DNA from: an uncultured Opitutales bacterium
GTDB taxonomy: Bacteria; Verrucomicrobiota; Verrucomicrobiia; Opitutales; UBA2995
Direction of reading: 5' to 3'
NCBI GenBank assembly: GCA_938075565.1
Contig: CALJGU010000019.1
Location: 1-63,368 of the forward strand
DNA: 63,368 nucleotides
Below, piece by piece: positions 46,214-54,667 of this stretch (its first letter is position 1; each line of letters begins with the position of its first letter). The position numbers and the translations under genes were made by a program. The notes below the pieces were generated by a model. It made no database searches. It saw only the letters and a program-made list of their open reading frames with translations, and was not told where the DNA came from.

Positions 46214-48037
46214 CTAGTCCGAACCAATAATTGCGATCGTCTCACCGCCGGCAACGTGGTCACCTTCGTTGACTTTAATCTCTAAGACGGTGCCGTCTAC
46301 TGGAGCCCCTACGGCATTCTCCATTTTCATAGCTTCAAGAATGATAACCGTGTCGCCCGCGTTGACCTTGGTGCCTTCCTTGGCAACCAACTTGTAGACA
46401 ACGCCGGGAATGGGGGCCTTGAGCTGCGTGCCCTCGCCTGACACTGAAGCAGTCTTAGACTTTGTGGACTGCGGGTCGGCCGGCGGCGGAGTGGAGTCAG
46501 GATCGTAGGGCTGTAAATCGACATTGTAAACTTTGCCGTCCACAATGGCCTGCTCATCCTGCAAAACTACGTAATGGCTGCGGCCGTTGACCGTGACCTG
46601 GTAGTGGTCGGTGTCTTCCTCTTTCTTGGTCGGCTCCACCTTGCGTACTCCCAGCTCGCCTTCGTTCTTCAGAAATTTCACCCCTTTATCTTTGCAAGTC
46701 GCAACAATGAACAAGTTCTCATCACTCTCGGCCAGGCCCTCAGCGATCAGAACCTCGCGAGCCGGCTCGAGCCCCTTGCTTGGGTCCTCGTTATTCATCT
46801 CCAGCGGTACCCGCGCAGTAGGTTCTTTGCCCAATTGCTCGCTGGCCAACTTGACGACAGCCGCATCGGGTTCCACCGGCGTCTTGCCAAAATAACCCAG
46901 CACCATTAATCCGTAGGGTTCGGCGATCTTGGCCCATGGTCCGAAGAGCACATTGTTAAACGCCTGTTGAAAATAGAATTGGGAAACCGGAGTTACGGAA
47001 GTGCCGTAACCACCTTTTTCCACCACCACGCCCATTGCTTTGATGATCGCCGGATACTTGTCCATGATGTTGTTGTCGCGCAACATCTGCGTGTTCGAAG
47101 TCAACGCTCCACCGGGCATCGGACACCAGGGAATGATCGGCTCCACCCGTTGGGCTTCTGGCGGAAGAAAGTAATCCGCCATGCACTCCTGGAAGATTTC
47201 CTCGGCCGTCCGAATCTTGTCGATATCGATATCGAGGTCGTAATCCGATCCACGCAACGCATGCCACATCGAGAGAATATCGGGCTGGCTGGTTCCGCCG
47301 GAAACCGGATCCATGGAAAGGTCAATCGCATCCGCCCCTGCATCCAGGGCAGCGAGGTAGGCGGCAATCGAGGTGCCAGCAGTTTCGTGGGTATGGAAAT
47401 GAATGTAGGTACCTTCCGGCAGCATCTGCCGAGCCCGCTTGATCGTCTCGTGAACCGTCTGCGGGGTCGAGGTGCCACTGGCATCCTTGAAGCAGACGGA
47501 GTCGTAGGGGACATCTGCGTCGAGAATGTCTTTCAGGGTCTTGCTGTAGAAATCCGGGTCGTGGGCACCCGTGCAGCCGGGAGGTAGTGCCATCATGGTT
47601 ACACAGACCTGGTGCTTCATGCCGGCGTTGGTGATGGCCTGGCCGCTGTAGATCAGGTTGTTGACATCGTTGAGCGCATCGAAGTTGCGGATGGTGGTCA
47701 TGCCGTGTTTCTTAAACAGCTTGGCATGCATATCGATTACGTCGCTAGGCTGAGACTCCAGACCGACCACGTTGACTCCCCGGGCCAGGGTCTGGAGGTT
47801 TGCCTTTGGTCCCGCAGTGTTCCGGAACGCATCCATCATCTTGAACGCATCTTCCTGACAATAGAAATACAGCGACTGGAAACGCGCGCCACCGCCCGCC
47901 TCAAAGTAGGTAATGCCAGCATCACGGGCAGCCTCGAGGGCTGGGAGGAAATCGGGAGTAAACACCCGTGCGCCAAAGACGGATTGGAAACCGTCGCGAA
48001 ACGCGGTGCACATGAAATCGATTTTTTTCTTTGCCAT
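46214..48037 (-). CDS. oadA: Sodium-pump decarboxylase alpha subunit, biotin-carrying (OadA-like)
   Basis: 607 residues. Carboxyltransferase TIM barrel (about 1-300): FRDGFQS, carbamyl-Lys-type CFKDASG, metal HxH in HFHTHETAG. A conserved PYC/OADA domain follows (about 310-470), then a Pro/Ala/Ser linker and a biotinyl domain with EAMKMEN (Lys571). It takes CO2 from oxaloacetate (or a related acid) onto biotin for OadB. Odd: the canonical D-T-T-L-R-D-A-H-Q-S start reads C-T-A-F-R-D-G-F-Q-S, so it is a divergent branch and another keto acid is possible. It lies 95 bases after oadB. Confidence 0.85.
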   Translation of the reverse strand: MAKKKIDFMCTAFRDGFQSVFGARVFTPDFLPALEAARDAGITYFEAGGGARFQSLYFYCQEDAFKMMDAFRNTAGPKANLQTLARGVNVVGLESQPSDVIDMHAKLFKKHGMTTIRNFDALNDVNNLIYSGQAITNAGMKHQVCVTMMALPPGCTGAHDPDFYSKTLKDILDADVPYDSVCFKDASGTSTPQTVHETIKRARQMLPEGTYIHFHTHETAGTSIAAYLAALDAGADAIDLSMDPVSGGTSQPDILSMWHALRGSDYDLDIDIDKIRTAEEIFQECMADYFLPPEAQRVEPIIPWCPMPGGALTSNTQMLRDNNIMDKYPAIIKAMGVVVEKGGYGTSVTPVSQFYFQQAFNNVLFGPWAKIAEPYGLMVLGYFGKTPVEPDAAVVKLASEQLGKEPTARVPLEMNNEDPSKGLEPAREVLIAEGLAESDENLFIVATCKDKGVKFLKNEGELGVRKVEPTKKEEDTDHYQVTVNGRSHYVVLQDEQAIVDGKVYNVDLQPYDPDSTPPPADPQSTKSKTASVSGEGTQLKAPIPGVVYKLVAKEGTKVNAGDTVIILEAMKMENAVGAPVDGTVLEIKVNEGDHVAGGETIAIIGSD

Positions 48038-48132
48038 GGTCAGTTCTTCAAATGGTGGAAATCAGAGAGAAAGTAGTTTAAAGGGTTCGGGGAAAAGCGG
48101 GCGGAAAAGATAAAGTGCAGGAGCCATGTTTT

Positions 48133-49263
48133 TTATCCACCCACGAGTACGGACCAGAGAACGCCAGCGCCGATGGCACTGCCAAGAACCCCGGCCACAT
48201 TGGGCGCCATCGCGTGCATAAGCAGGAAGTTCTCAGGATCTTCTTTCTGGCCGACCATCTGGACCACGCGGGCCGAATCGGGCACCGCGGATACACCAGC
48301 AGCACCAACCAGAGGGTTAATCTTATCCTTGAGAAACAGGTTCATGAATTTGGCGAACAGTATGCCTCCGGCCGTGGCGACGATGAAGGACAAGGCGCCC
48401 AAACCAAAAATCTTCAATGATTGCGGAGTGAGAAAATTGTCGGCCTGCGTACTGGCTCCCACTGAGAAGCCAAGGAGGATGGTGACGATATCGACCATTG
48501 CATTTCGTGCACTGTTGGCCAAACGTTCAGTAACGCAGCTCTCTTTAAGCAGGTTGCCAAAAAATAGCATGCCGACCAAAGTCAGAGAACCGGGGGCGAT
48601 CAACGCGGCGATCAGGAACCCTGCAATAGGAAAGATGATCTTTTCTCGTTGGCTCACTTGGCGTGGCGGCTTCATCCGGATCAGCCGTTCCTTCTTCGAT
48701 GTCAAAAGATACATCACTGGAGGTTGTAGCACGGGAACGAGGGCCATGTAAGAATAGGCGGCAATAGCGATGGCCCCAAGCAGATGCGGGGCGAGCTTGG
48801 CCGAGAGGAAGATTGCGGTCGGTCCATCCGCTCCTCCAATAATACCAATGGCGCCAGCCTCTGGGCCAGTGAATCCAAGAAACAGGGCGCCAAGCAAGGT
48901 GAGAAAGATGCCGATCTGGGCCGCTGCTCCAAGCAGGATCAGCTTTGGGTTGGAAAGCATGGTGCTGAAATCGGTCATCGCACCGATGCCGAGAAAGATC
49001 AGTGGCGGGTAGATCCCGTTGCTCACACCGAAATAAATATACTGCAGAACACTCCCATCATCGTAGACCCCGAGGGCCATACTCTCGACACTGGGGATGT
49101 TCCCCACGACAGCGCCCATCCCGATCGGTACGAGCAGCAGAGGTTCATAATCCTTGGTGATCGCCAGGTAAATAAATACTAAGCCGACCAGGATCATGAC
49201 CGCGTTGCCCCAGGTCATCTGAGCGAAGCCGGTCGTTTCTAAGAAAGAAATAAGAAGATCCAT
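48133..49263 (-). CDS. oadB: Sodium ion-translocating decarboxylase beta subunit
   Basis: 376 residues, about ten membrane helices. Signatures: NGIYPPLIFLGIGAMTDFST, GGADGPTAIFLSAKLAPHLL (Asp needed for sodium transport in the family) and the C-terminal LVGAAGVSAVPDSARVVQMV. It decarboxylates carboxybiotin on OadA and pumps sodium ions out. It starts nine bases after oadG. A sodium pump fits a marine host. Confidence 0.95.
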   Translation of the reverse strand: MDLLISFLETTGFAQMTWGNAVMILVGLVFIYLAITKDYEPLLLVPIGMGAVVGNIPSVESMALGVYDDGSVLQYIYFGVSNGIYPPLIFLGIGAMTDFSTMLSNPKLILLGAAAQIGIFLTLLGALFLGFTGPEAGAIGIIGGADGPTAIFLSAKLAPHLLGAIAIAAYSYMALVPVLQPPVMYLLTSKKERLIRMKPPRQVSQREKIIFPIAGFLIAALIAPGSLTLVGMLFFGNLLKESCVTERLANSARNAMVDIVTILLGFSVGASTQADNFLTPQSLKIFGLGALSFIVATAGGILFAKFMNLFLKDKINPLVGAAGVSAVPDSARVVQMVGQKEDPENFLLMHAMAPNVAGVLGSAIGAGVLWSVLVGG

Positions 49264-49272
49264 AATCGCAGT

Positions 49273-49539
49273 CTAGCGAGACTCCTTCAGTTTTTTCCGG
49301 CGCCGAAATGCCGTGGCGATCGCCGCAGCAACCATCAAATCTTCTTCTTCCGATTCCTTGCCTTCAGCCCGCTGGTGGCCCGATTTTTGTTCCGGCAGAA
49401 TCTTTTCCAGGTGTTTGAGCAAGGTTGGTAGAAGCGCAATGTAGAAGGTAATCAGGAGCAGCGCGATAAATACGATACTCATGCCGGTGATCGCGAGTCC
49501 GATACCTTCCTGCTCCATGATGTTTTCGATTCCGTTCAT
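49273..49539 (-). CDS. oadG: Decarboxylase gamma subunit (OadG family)
   Basis: 88 residues: one membrane helix (GIGLAITGMSIVFIALLLIT) near the N-terminus and a charged tail with a Lys/Arg-rich end. This is the small subunit that holds the alpha and beta subunits together. First gene of the oadG-oadB-oadA operon. The start ATG 49539 has no strong ribosome-binding site. Confidence 0.8.
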   Translation of the reverse strand: MNGIENIMEQEGIGLAITGMSIVFIALLLITFYIALLPTLLKHLEKILPEQKSGHQRAEGKESEEEDLMVAAAIATAFRRRKKLKESR

Positions 49540-49841
49540 ATATTTCTAAAGGACAATATTTTTGGCATAGATGCCGGCAAATGAAAGCGAAAAAAGTTAA
49601 CGGTGATATTAAACTCTTCGCCAACGCTCAACTCTTCGAGCAATTGAACGTCGTGGGTAAAAGAAAAAGCAGGAGTCAGCCGAGGAAATTGGGTTTTGAT
49701 ATTTGATGCTAGTAACTGCAGAGCTACTTGCCGGTGGCGGACTTTACAGCTTCATCCAGTTCGATAAAAAAGGGACAACTCGCCCGAACAAAGAGCCTTG
49801 GAATTTGGGAATAAACAGTCTGTATCTTGACTGGATCTATC
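49540..49841. other. Intergenic region upstream of oadG and the esterase gene
   Basis: Holds promoters for two divergent transcription units. It is AT-rich near 49690-49710 and includes an open TTG frame continuing into the next gene, but I see no clear promoter boxes or hairpin. Confidence 0.5.
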
Positions 49842-51182
49842 ATGAGGAACAGTTATCCGAAAAAATTATGCACCTGGGTATGGAGTCTCGTATTCCTAAT
49901 ACTCCTGGTTTGCGCGCAAGTACTCGGTGCTCAACCAAGCATCAGTACCCAACCGATTTCGCAGCGAGTAACTGCAGGATCATCCGTTTCTTTTTCGGTG
50001 ACTGTCGACGGCTCCAACCCAATTAGTTATCAATGGCGAAAGAATGGAATCAACCTGGAAGGCAAAACAGTTGCACAGCTGGAACTAACAAATATTCAGC
50101 AGGAAAACGTCGGTTGGTACGAGGTCGTAGTTACGGATGCCACAGGCTCTACAACCAGTAACAAGGCTGGCCTATCCGTAATCATCGATATGGATCCGCC
50201 CTTCGAACCCAGCATGACCTTGGCATCAGACAATGGCGACTTGACCTTGAGCTGGAAAGGGGAAGGCGTGCTGGAAATGTCCGATGATTTGGCAGGAAAT
50301 TCCTGGGAATCAATCGGTGAAACCAGTCCAAGTAACATCAATCCCGCGAGTGAAGAGAATGCATTTTACCGGCTTAGAAATCCTCAGCCCCGATCGGTTC
50401 CTATAACCCTGCCCCCAGCTTATGATGGGGAAACCTTGCTGCCCATGATCGTAATGCTTCACGGCTATTCGGAATTTCCGAATTACATCAATGGCTACAT
50501 GAAGATTCACGCCCAAGCAGCGAACTATGACCTTATTTACGCCTCACCCGATGGAATCAAGGGGCCGGGTGGAAATAATTTTTGGGATGCTACAGATGCC
50601 TGCTGCAACTTTGTAAACTCAAAGGCTGACGACGTCGCCTTCCTACATTCATTAGTTATCGAAGCGATGAATACGCTTTCAGTGGATCCCAAGCGCATTT
50701 ATTTTGCAGGGCATTCAAACGGTGGTTTTATGTCCTACCGCATGGCTTGCGAGTACCCCGACCTCATTGCCGGTATCGCCAGCCTCGCAGGAGCCACCTT
50801 TGGAAGTTCGGATCATTGCACGCCTTCAGAACCCGTAAACATTCTCCAAATCCACGGCACATCCGACTTCGTGATTCGTTACAACGGAGGAACCACTGGG
50901 CAATCTCCCTACCCTGGCGCCATGCAAACCATCCAAACCTGGGGAAACTACAACGGCTGCGAAAATTTGATATCCGATGAAGCAGCAAGCCTGGACCTGG
51001 ATTTTAATATAGAGGGGCTCGACACCAAGGTTACGAAATTTACGGACTATCCACCGGGAGGTGCTGTGGAGCTTTGGACGATCAATAACGGAGGTCACAG
51101 CCCAAGTATAACTGCCGGTCAAAATATATCAGAATTTCCGGTTAGAGTGATTGAATGGCTACTCGCCCACCCCAAACCCTAA
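49842..51182 (+). CDS. Secreted Ig-domain esterase, PHB depolymerase/feruloyl esterase-like
   Basis: 446 residues from ATG 49842 (an upstream TTG at 49827 would add five). Signal peptide to about 30, then an immunoglobulin-like domain (about 31-120, VSFSVTVDGSNPISYQWRKN), a beta-rich linker and an alpha/beta hydrolase: GHSNGG with nucleophile Ser292, HGTSDF with the acid Asp, NNGGHSP with the His. The ALP/LpqC-type hydrolase family includes polyhydroxybutyrate depolymerases and acetyl- or feruloyl-esterases. The Ig part may bind surface polymer. Confidence 0.85.
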   Translation: MRNSYPKKLCTWVWSLVFLILLVCAQVLGAQPSISTQPISQRVTAGSSVSFSVTVDGSNPISYQWRKNGINLEGKTVAQLELTNIQQENVGWYEVVVTDATGSTTSNKAGLSVIIDMDPPFEPSMTLASDNGDLTLSWKGEGVLEMSDDLAGNSWESIGETSPSNINPASEENAFYRLRNPQPRSVPITLPPAYDGETLLPMIVMLHGYSEFPNYINGYMKIHAQAANYDLIYASPDGIKGPGGNNFWDATDACCNFVNSKADDVAFLHSLVIEAMNTLSVDPKRIYFAGHSNGGFMSYRMACEYPDLIAGIASLAGATFGSSDHCTPSEPVNILQIHGTSDFVIRYNGGTTGQSPYPGAMQTIQTWGNYNGCENLISDEAASLDLDFNIEGLDTKVTKFTDYPPGGAVELWTINNGGHSPSITAGQNISEFPVRVIEWLLAHPKP

Positions 51183-51390
51183 GCTAATCTCGAGATAGTC
51201 AAAGAGGCAGGTATCTCTCTTCAAAAACCTGTGGTGCGGCGATAAAAGGGATCAGGAGCTAATCATTACATAATGAACAAATAGATCAGAAGTAGGATGC
51301 CGCTCTAAACTTCCGTACCGAATCGATGTCTTCCCTGGAGAAAACGAAAGGCATGTGCCCAGTTTCCGAATACGGATTATGAGGTGGATT

Positions 51391-52335
51391 CTACAGTAAT
51401 CCTTGAGTGAACAACCATTCATAGAACCGGTCGATCCAGCCGGCGACTGCAGGAGAGTTCTTGGGCTGAATACCGAATCCATGACCTACGCCTGCATATA
51501 GATGTAACTCGGCCGAAACGCCGACGGCTCTTAGTTGTTGATAAATCTCAGGATAAGCTTCCGCTATCCTGTCATTTCCACCGGCAATGAGAAACACGGG
51601 TGGCATGTCTTTGCGAATCTCTGCATTCCAGGAACTGGAGGAACCAAAGGGAGAACCGTAAACCAAACCCACAAAGGCCGGTTTGGCACTCTGGTTATCA
51701 ATAGTATCTATCCGGTTATTCACTGGTTTATCAAAATGTGTGGCCGCAAGACCGGAAAGCACACCCCCTGCGGAAAAGCCAATGACGCCAACGCGCTCAG
51801 GATCGACCGACCATTCAGAGGCCCGGCTGCGAACCGTTCTAATTGCACGTTGAGCATCAGCGAGGGAATGTTCCAGGGTTGAGTAGTCAGATCCCAAGTC
51901 CCGTTCCAGACGATATTTCAAGACAAAGGCAGCAATGCCATGACTCGCCAACCAGTCGGCGACCCGATACCCTTCGTGAGTAATCCAATTGGAACGAAAT
52001 CCTCCTCCAGGGATCACCACCACCGCAGCACCGGTAGCAACCTCTTCGGGCGGCAAATAAACCGTGATCGAAGGCTTGTGAATATTTGAAAGTATCAACC
52101 GGTTTCCTACCACTCTATAACGTGCCTCTTCGATCTTACCTTCCGAACCGGGAGCGCCATTCGTCCAGAGCAAAATTTCCGGATTCACTTTATGGTTCGG
52201 AAGCAGCGTTGACGGCGGTGGACCAGCAAATGTTTCAGGCTGTGATTCAAGAGCCTGTCCTGAAACCGCACAGAGACTTACTAGTAAAAGTGAGACAGCC
52301 AGACAGGACCATCGGAAGGTAGGGGTGTTTTTCAT
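51391..52335 (-). CDS. Secreted alpha/beta hydrolase (acetyl xylan esterase/BD-FAE-like)
   Basis: 314 residues, signal peptide (cut near SGQAL, residue 28). Oxyanion motif PGGGF, nucleophile Ser188 in GFSAGG, and a late GVGHGF with the His. Relatives remove acetyl groups from glycans. It stands alone, with about 170 bases before the PQQ relic. Confidence 0.88.
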   Translation of the reverse strand: MKNTPTFRWSCLAVSLLLVSLCAVSGQALESQPETFAGPPPSTLLPNHKVNPEILLWTNGAPGSEGKIEEARYRVVGNRLILSNIHKPSITVYLPPEEVATGAAVVVIPGGGFRSNWITHEGYRVADWLASHGIAAFVLKYRLERDLGSDYSTLEHSLADAQRAIRTVRSRASEWSVDPERVGVIGFSAGGVLSGLAATHFDKPVNNRIDTIDNQSAKPAFVGLVYGSPFGSSSSWNAEIRKDMPPVFLIAGGNDRIAEAYPEIYQQLRAVGVSAELHLYAGVGHGFGIQPKNSPAVAGWIDRFYEWLFTQGLL

Positions 52336-52506
52336 ACAATTAAGCGGAATAGATCCAAGAGGAGAGGCTAATAGTTAGTATCACCCTATCAAGCTGGGAA
52401 TTAGGTCCCGTCTGAAGGACAGGTGAGCGGCTGTTCTGTGGAATTCAATGCTCGCCCTCGATCTGCAGGACGGATACCTATCAAGGACAATTCATACTCA
52501 TACGAA

Positions 52507-52858
52507 ATGAACATTAAACATCGATTAAGACTCCCTCTAATACTAACCGTTTTCCTTATTCATGGTCAAGAATGGTGGAGTGCTCAGTTCAATTGATCCA
52601 GAAAACGGTGAAGTCATCCATCGCACGCGCATCCGAAACTTTTCCGGAGACAATTTTGCCTCACCGATGGCCGCAGATAACAAAATTTATATTGTTAATT
52701 CTCCTGGTAGAGTCGCAGTCGTTACCGCTGAACGACAATGGGAGACACTCCAAGTAAACAATCTCGGAGAACCAGCCTGGGCTACGCCTGCTATTGTTGA
52801 CGGCACAATCCTGGTGAGAACGGAAACGACTCTCTGGGCTTTTCGTTTGTCCGAATGA
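52507..52858 (+). pseudogene. PQQ-binding propeller protein gene, reduced to signal peptide plus last blades
   Basis: From ATG 52507 the frame gives a good signal peptide (MNIKHRLRLPLILTVFLIHG) but ends at TGA 52591. In another frame, from 52562, VKNGGVLSSIDPENGEVIHR, RIRNFSGDNFASPMAADNKI and ATPAIVDGTILVRTETTLWA match the last blades of a PQQ-like beta-propeller (usually 400 or more residues). The centre has been deleted and the reading frame shifted. The rest looks intact, so the loss may be recent. Confidence 0.7.
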
Positions 52859-52918
52859 AGGAAATGCTGCTACGGGCACCGGGGTTTATCGGGCACGTTT
52901 GGTAGACCTCTTCGCTAC

Positions 52919-54613
52919 CTACTCATTAGTTGTTTTTCGAATTTTGAAAAAGCTCGGTTGCTCCTGCAGCTCCACATCAAAATGCAATGGCTCACCGAGG
53001 TCGTTAAACAATGGAATACGAGATTGCAGGCGTTGCCAGGAGTCAGCCTGGTCTAAGGAATTCGTGCCATGCAGTTCGTACTTATAGCCCTTGTATGAGG
53101 ATTCCAAGGAAAGTCGGTAGGTTTCTGACTGTAGATGCTCAATTGTTAAAGGGCCGGGATTGATCCCTTGCACTTCATCAAAATCCAGCTGCACCCATAC
53201 AAATGAAGTATCGGGCAAGGTGATTTCCAAGGATGAGCCTGTGGGTTCAAGGGAATGCTCGTCCACCTGCCCATGGTAGGAGGGATCTCCTTGGGTGTAG
53301 GTGACATAAGAGGCCTTAAGCGGCGTGCGGCCTACATTGAGTTGAGCAGTTATAGCCTGGTCCGTTTTGTTGAGGAGGTAGACCAGTAAACGATCCCGTG
53401 TGTCGGCCTGCATGGCCAGCGCTTGGACTTGATTGGTTGTGGACATATCCAGTGGAACTCTCCGCCCTTCGGCGGCTAATGAAAAGGCTTTGAAAATGGC
53501 TCCTGAGGCTGTGACTTGTCCGGTATCCGAATCAATCAGACTGCGGAACCCACCCGTTGCCGCTGGGTCGGGGTTGTTGGATATCCAGGTAAGCGGCCAG
53601 ACGGATGCCATATATACATCGTTGCGTATCATATGCATCAATACATCCGCTTGCACTAATCCTTGATAAAAGGGGGTACCTGTGGTTGCACCCGGCGTTT
53701 CTCGGGCCGGCCCGATGTTCCACTCCAGGTAGGCAAGCTGCAAATGCGGTTTATCGTACTGCGTTTTCCAATTGTTAAACTGATTGATCCGATTGTTCTG
53801 CTCATTAAACGAAAATTCCGTGCGCCAGTCTTCGAGGTAAAATTCCCCCCATACCCGGTTGTAATAATACCAATGGTGTTCGTAGATATCCACATGATCG
53901 CCGACTTGTTCGACGAGGGCTCTGACCTGATTCCACTGAATTAGATTGGCAATGATCACGGCTTCAGGGTCGGCCTGTTTGATGGCCATGGAATAGTCAG
54001 GAATTAAGGGAATGTAGTCCGGAATCGGAATATGGTTGTTTTGCGTTGGCTGATGTCCCGCTTCATTATCCAGGTAATAATAACGAGGCTTCGGGTCTTG
54101 TTGCATGCACCATTCAACCAGTCGGACGGCTTTATCAATGGAGTCCTGGGTTCGTCCATTGCGATACCCCTGAAACATATTAATACCGATCACGGGTTCG
54201 GCACCGGTTTCTCTACAGATGTTCAGAAAACCTTCCAGACCCATGCGGTTGGCATGTTCGGCTCGTAGCTCTTCCTTTCTCTCATCTGTCAATTGCTCGA
54301 TATAGGAAGGGTCCCAGAAATTTGCATACGCGTTATGGTATGGAAACTCCCAGTCCCAGAAAGACACCAGGTGTCCGCCAGGATACCGCAGGTTGTTGAT
54401 GCCGGAATCGATCAGGGCCTGAACTTTTTCTCCATCCTCCCAGGTGCGAATATCTTCATGCGAGTAGACAACATTGGCCCCCGTCAGCAACGGTCCGGAT
54501 GACGTGCTGTCCGGAGTCCCTACATCGATGACCAGGTCAACAGCCACTAATGTAACATGCGACAACAGCATACAAGCCAGCCCCCATAATTTTAATAAAC
54601 TGTTCCTCTTCAT
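52919..54613 (-). CDS. Clan GH-A glycosidase, GH51-like (arabinofuranosidase-type), exported
   Basis: 564 residues from ATG 54613 (a GTG two codons earlier is possible). Signal peptide to about 25. TIM-barrel features of GH51: NNLRYPGGHLVSFWDWE (about 74-89), acid/base Glu184 in YLDNEA, nucleophile Glu297 in AYLEWN, then a C-terminal beta-sandwich (about 390-470). The last about 80 residues (IEHLQSETYRLSLESSYKGY) form an extra beta domain seen on several PVC secreted enzymes. Identity to known GH51 is clearly low, so the sugar is uncertain. It lies just after a sulfatase, in the same direction. Confidence 0.6.
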   Translation of the reverse strand: MKRNSLLKLWGLACMLLSHVTLVAVDLVIDVGTPDSTSSGPLLTGANVVYSHEDIRTWEDGEKVQALIDSGINNLRYPGGHLVSFWDWEFPYHNAYANFWDPSYIEQLTDERKEELRAEHANRMGLEGFLNICRETGAEPVIGINMFQGYRNGRTQDSIDKAVRLVEWCMQQDPKPRYYYLDNEAGHQPTQNNHIPIPDYIPLIPDYSMAIKQADPEAVIIANLIQWNQVRALVEQVGDHVDIYEHHWYYYNRVWGEFYLEDWRTEFSFNEQNNRINQFNNWKTQYDKPHLQLAYLEWNIGPARETPGATTGTPFYQGLVQADVLMHMIRNDVYMASVWPLTWISNNPDPAATGGFRSLIDSDTGQVTASGAIFKAFSLAAEGRRVPLDMSTTNQVQALAMQADTRDRLLVYLLNKTDQAITAQLNVGRTPLKASYVTYTQGDPSYHGQVDEHSLEPTGSSLEITLPDTSFVWVQLDFDEVQGINPGPLTIEHLQSETYRLSLESSYKGYKYELHGTNSLDQADSWQRLQSRIPLFNDLGEPLHFDVELQEQPSFFKIRKTTNE

Positions 54614-54667
54614 AGTCACCGTATCAATTATTCCTGAATTATTTTCAGCCGAAGCAGAAGAAACTCC

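Noticed and set aside
48173-48751. 192-codon plus-strand frame within oadB
   Set aside because: It is antisense to a conserved ten-helix membrane protein and has no family features.
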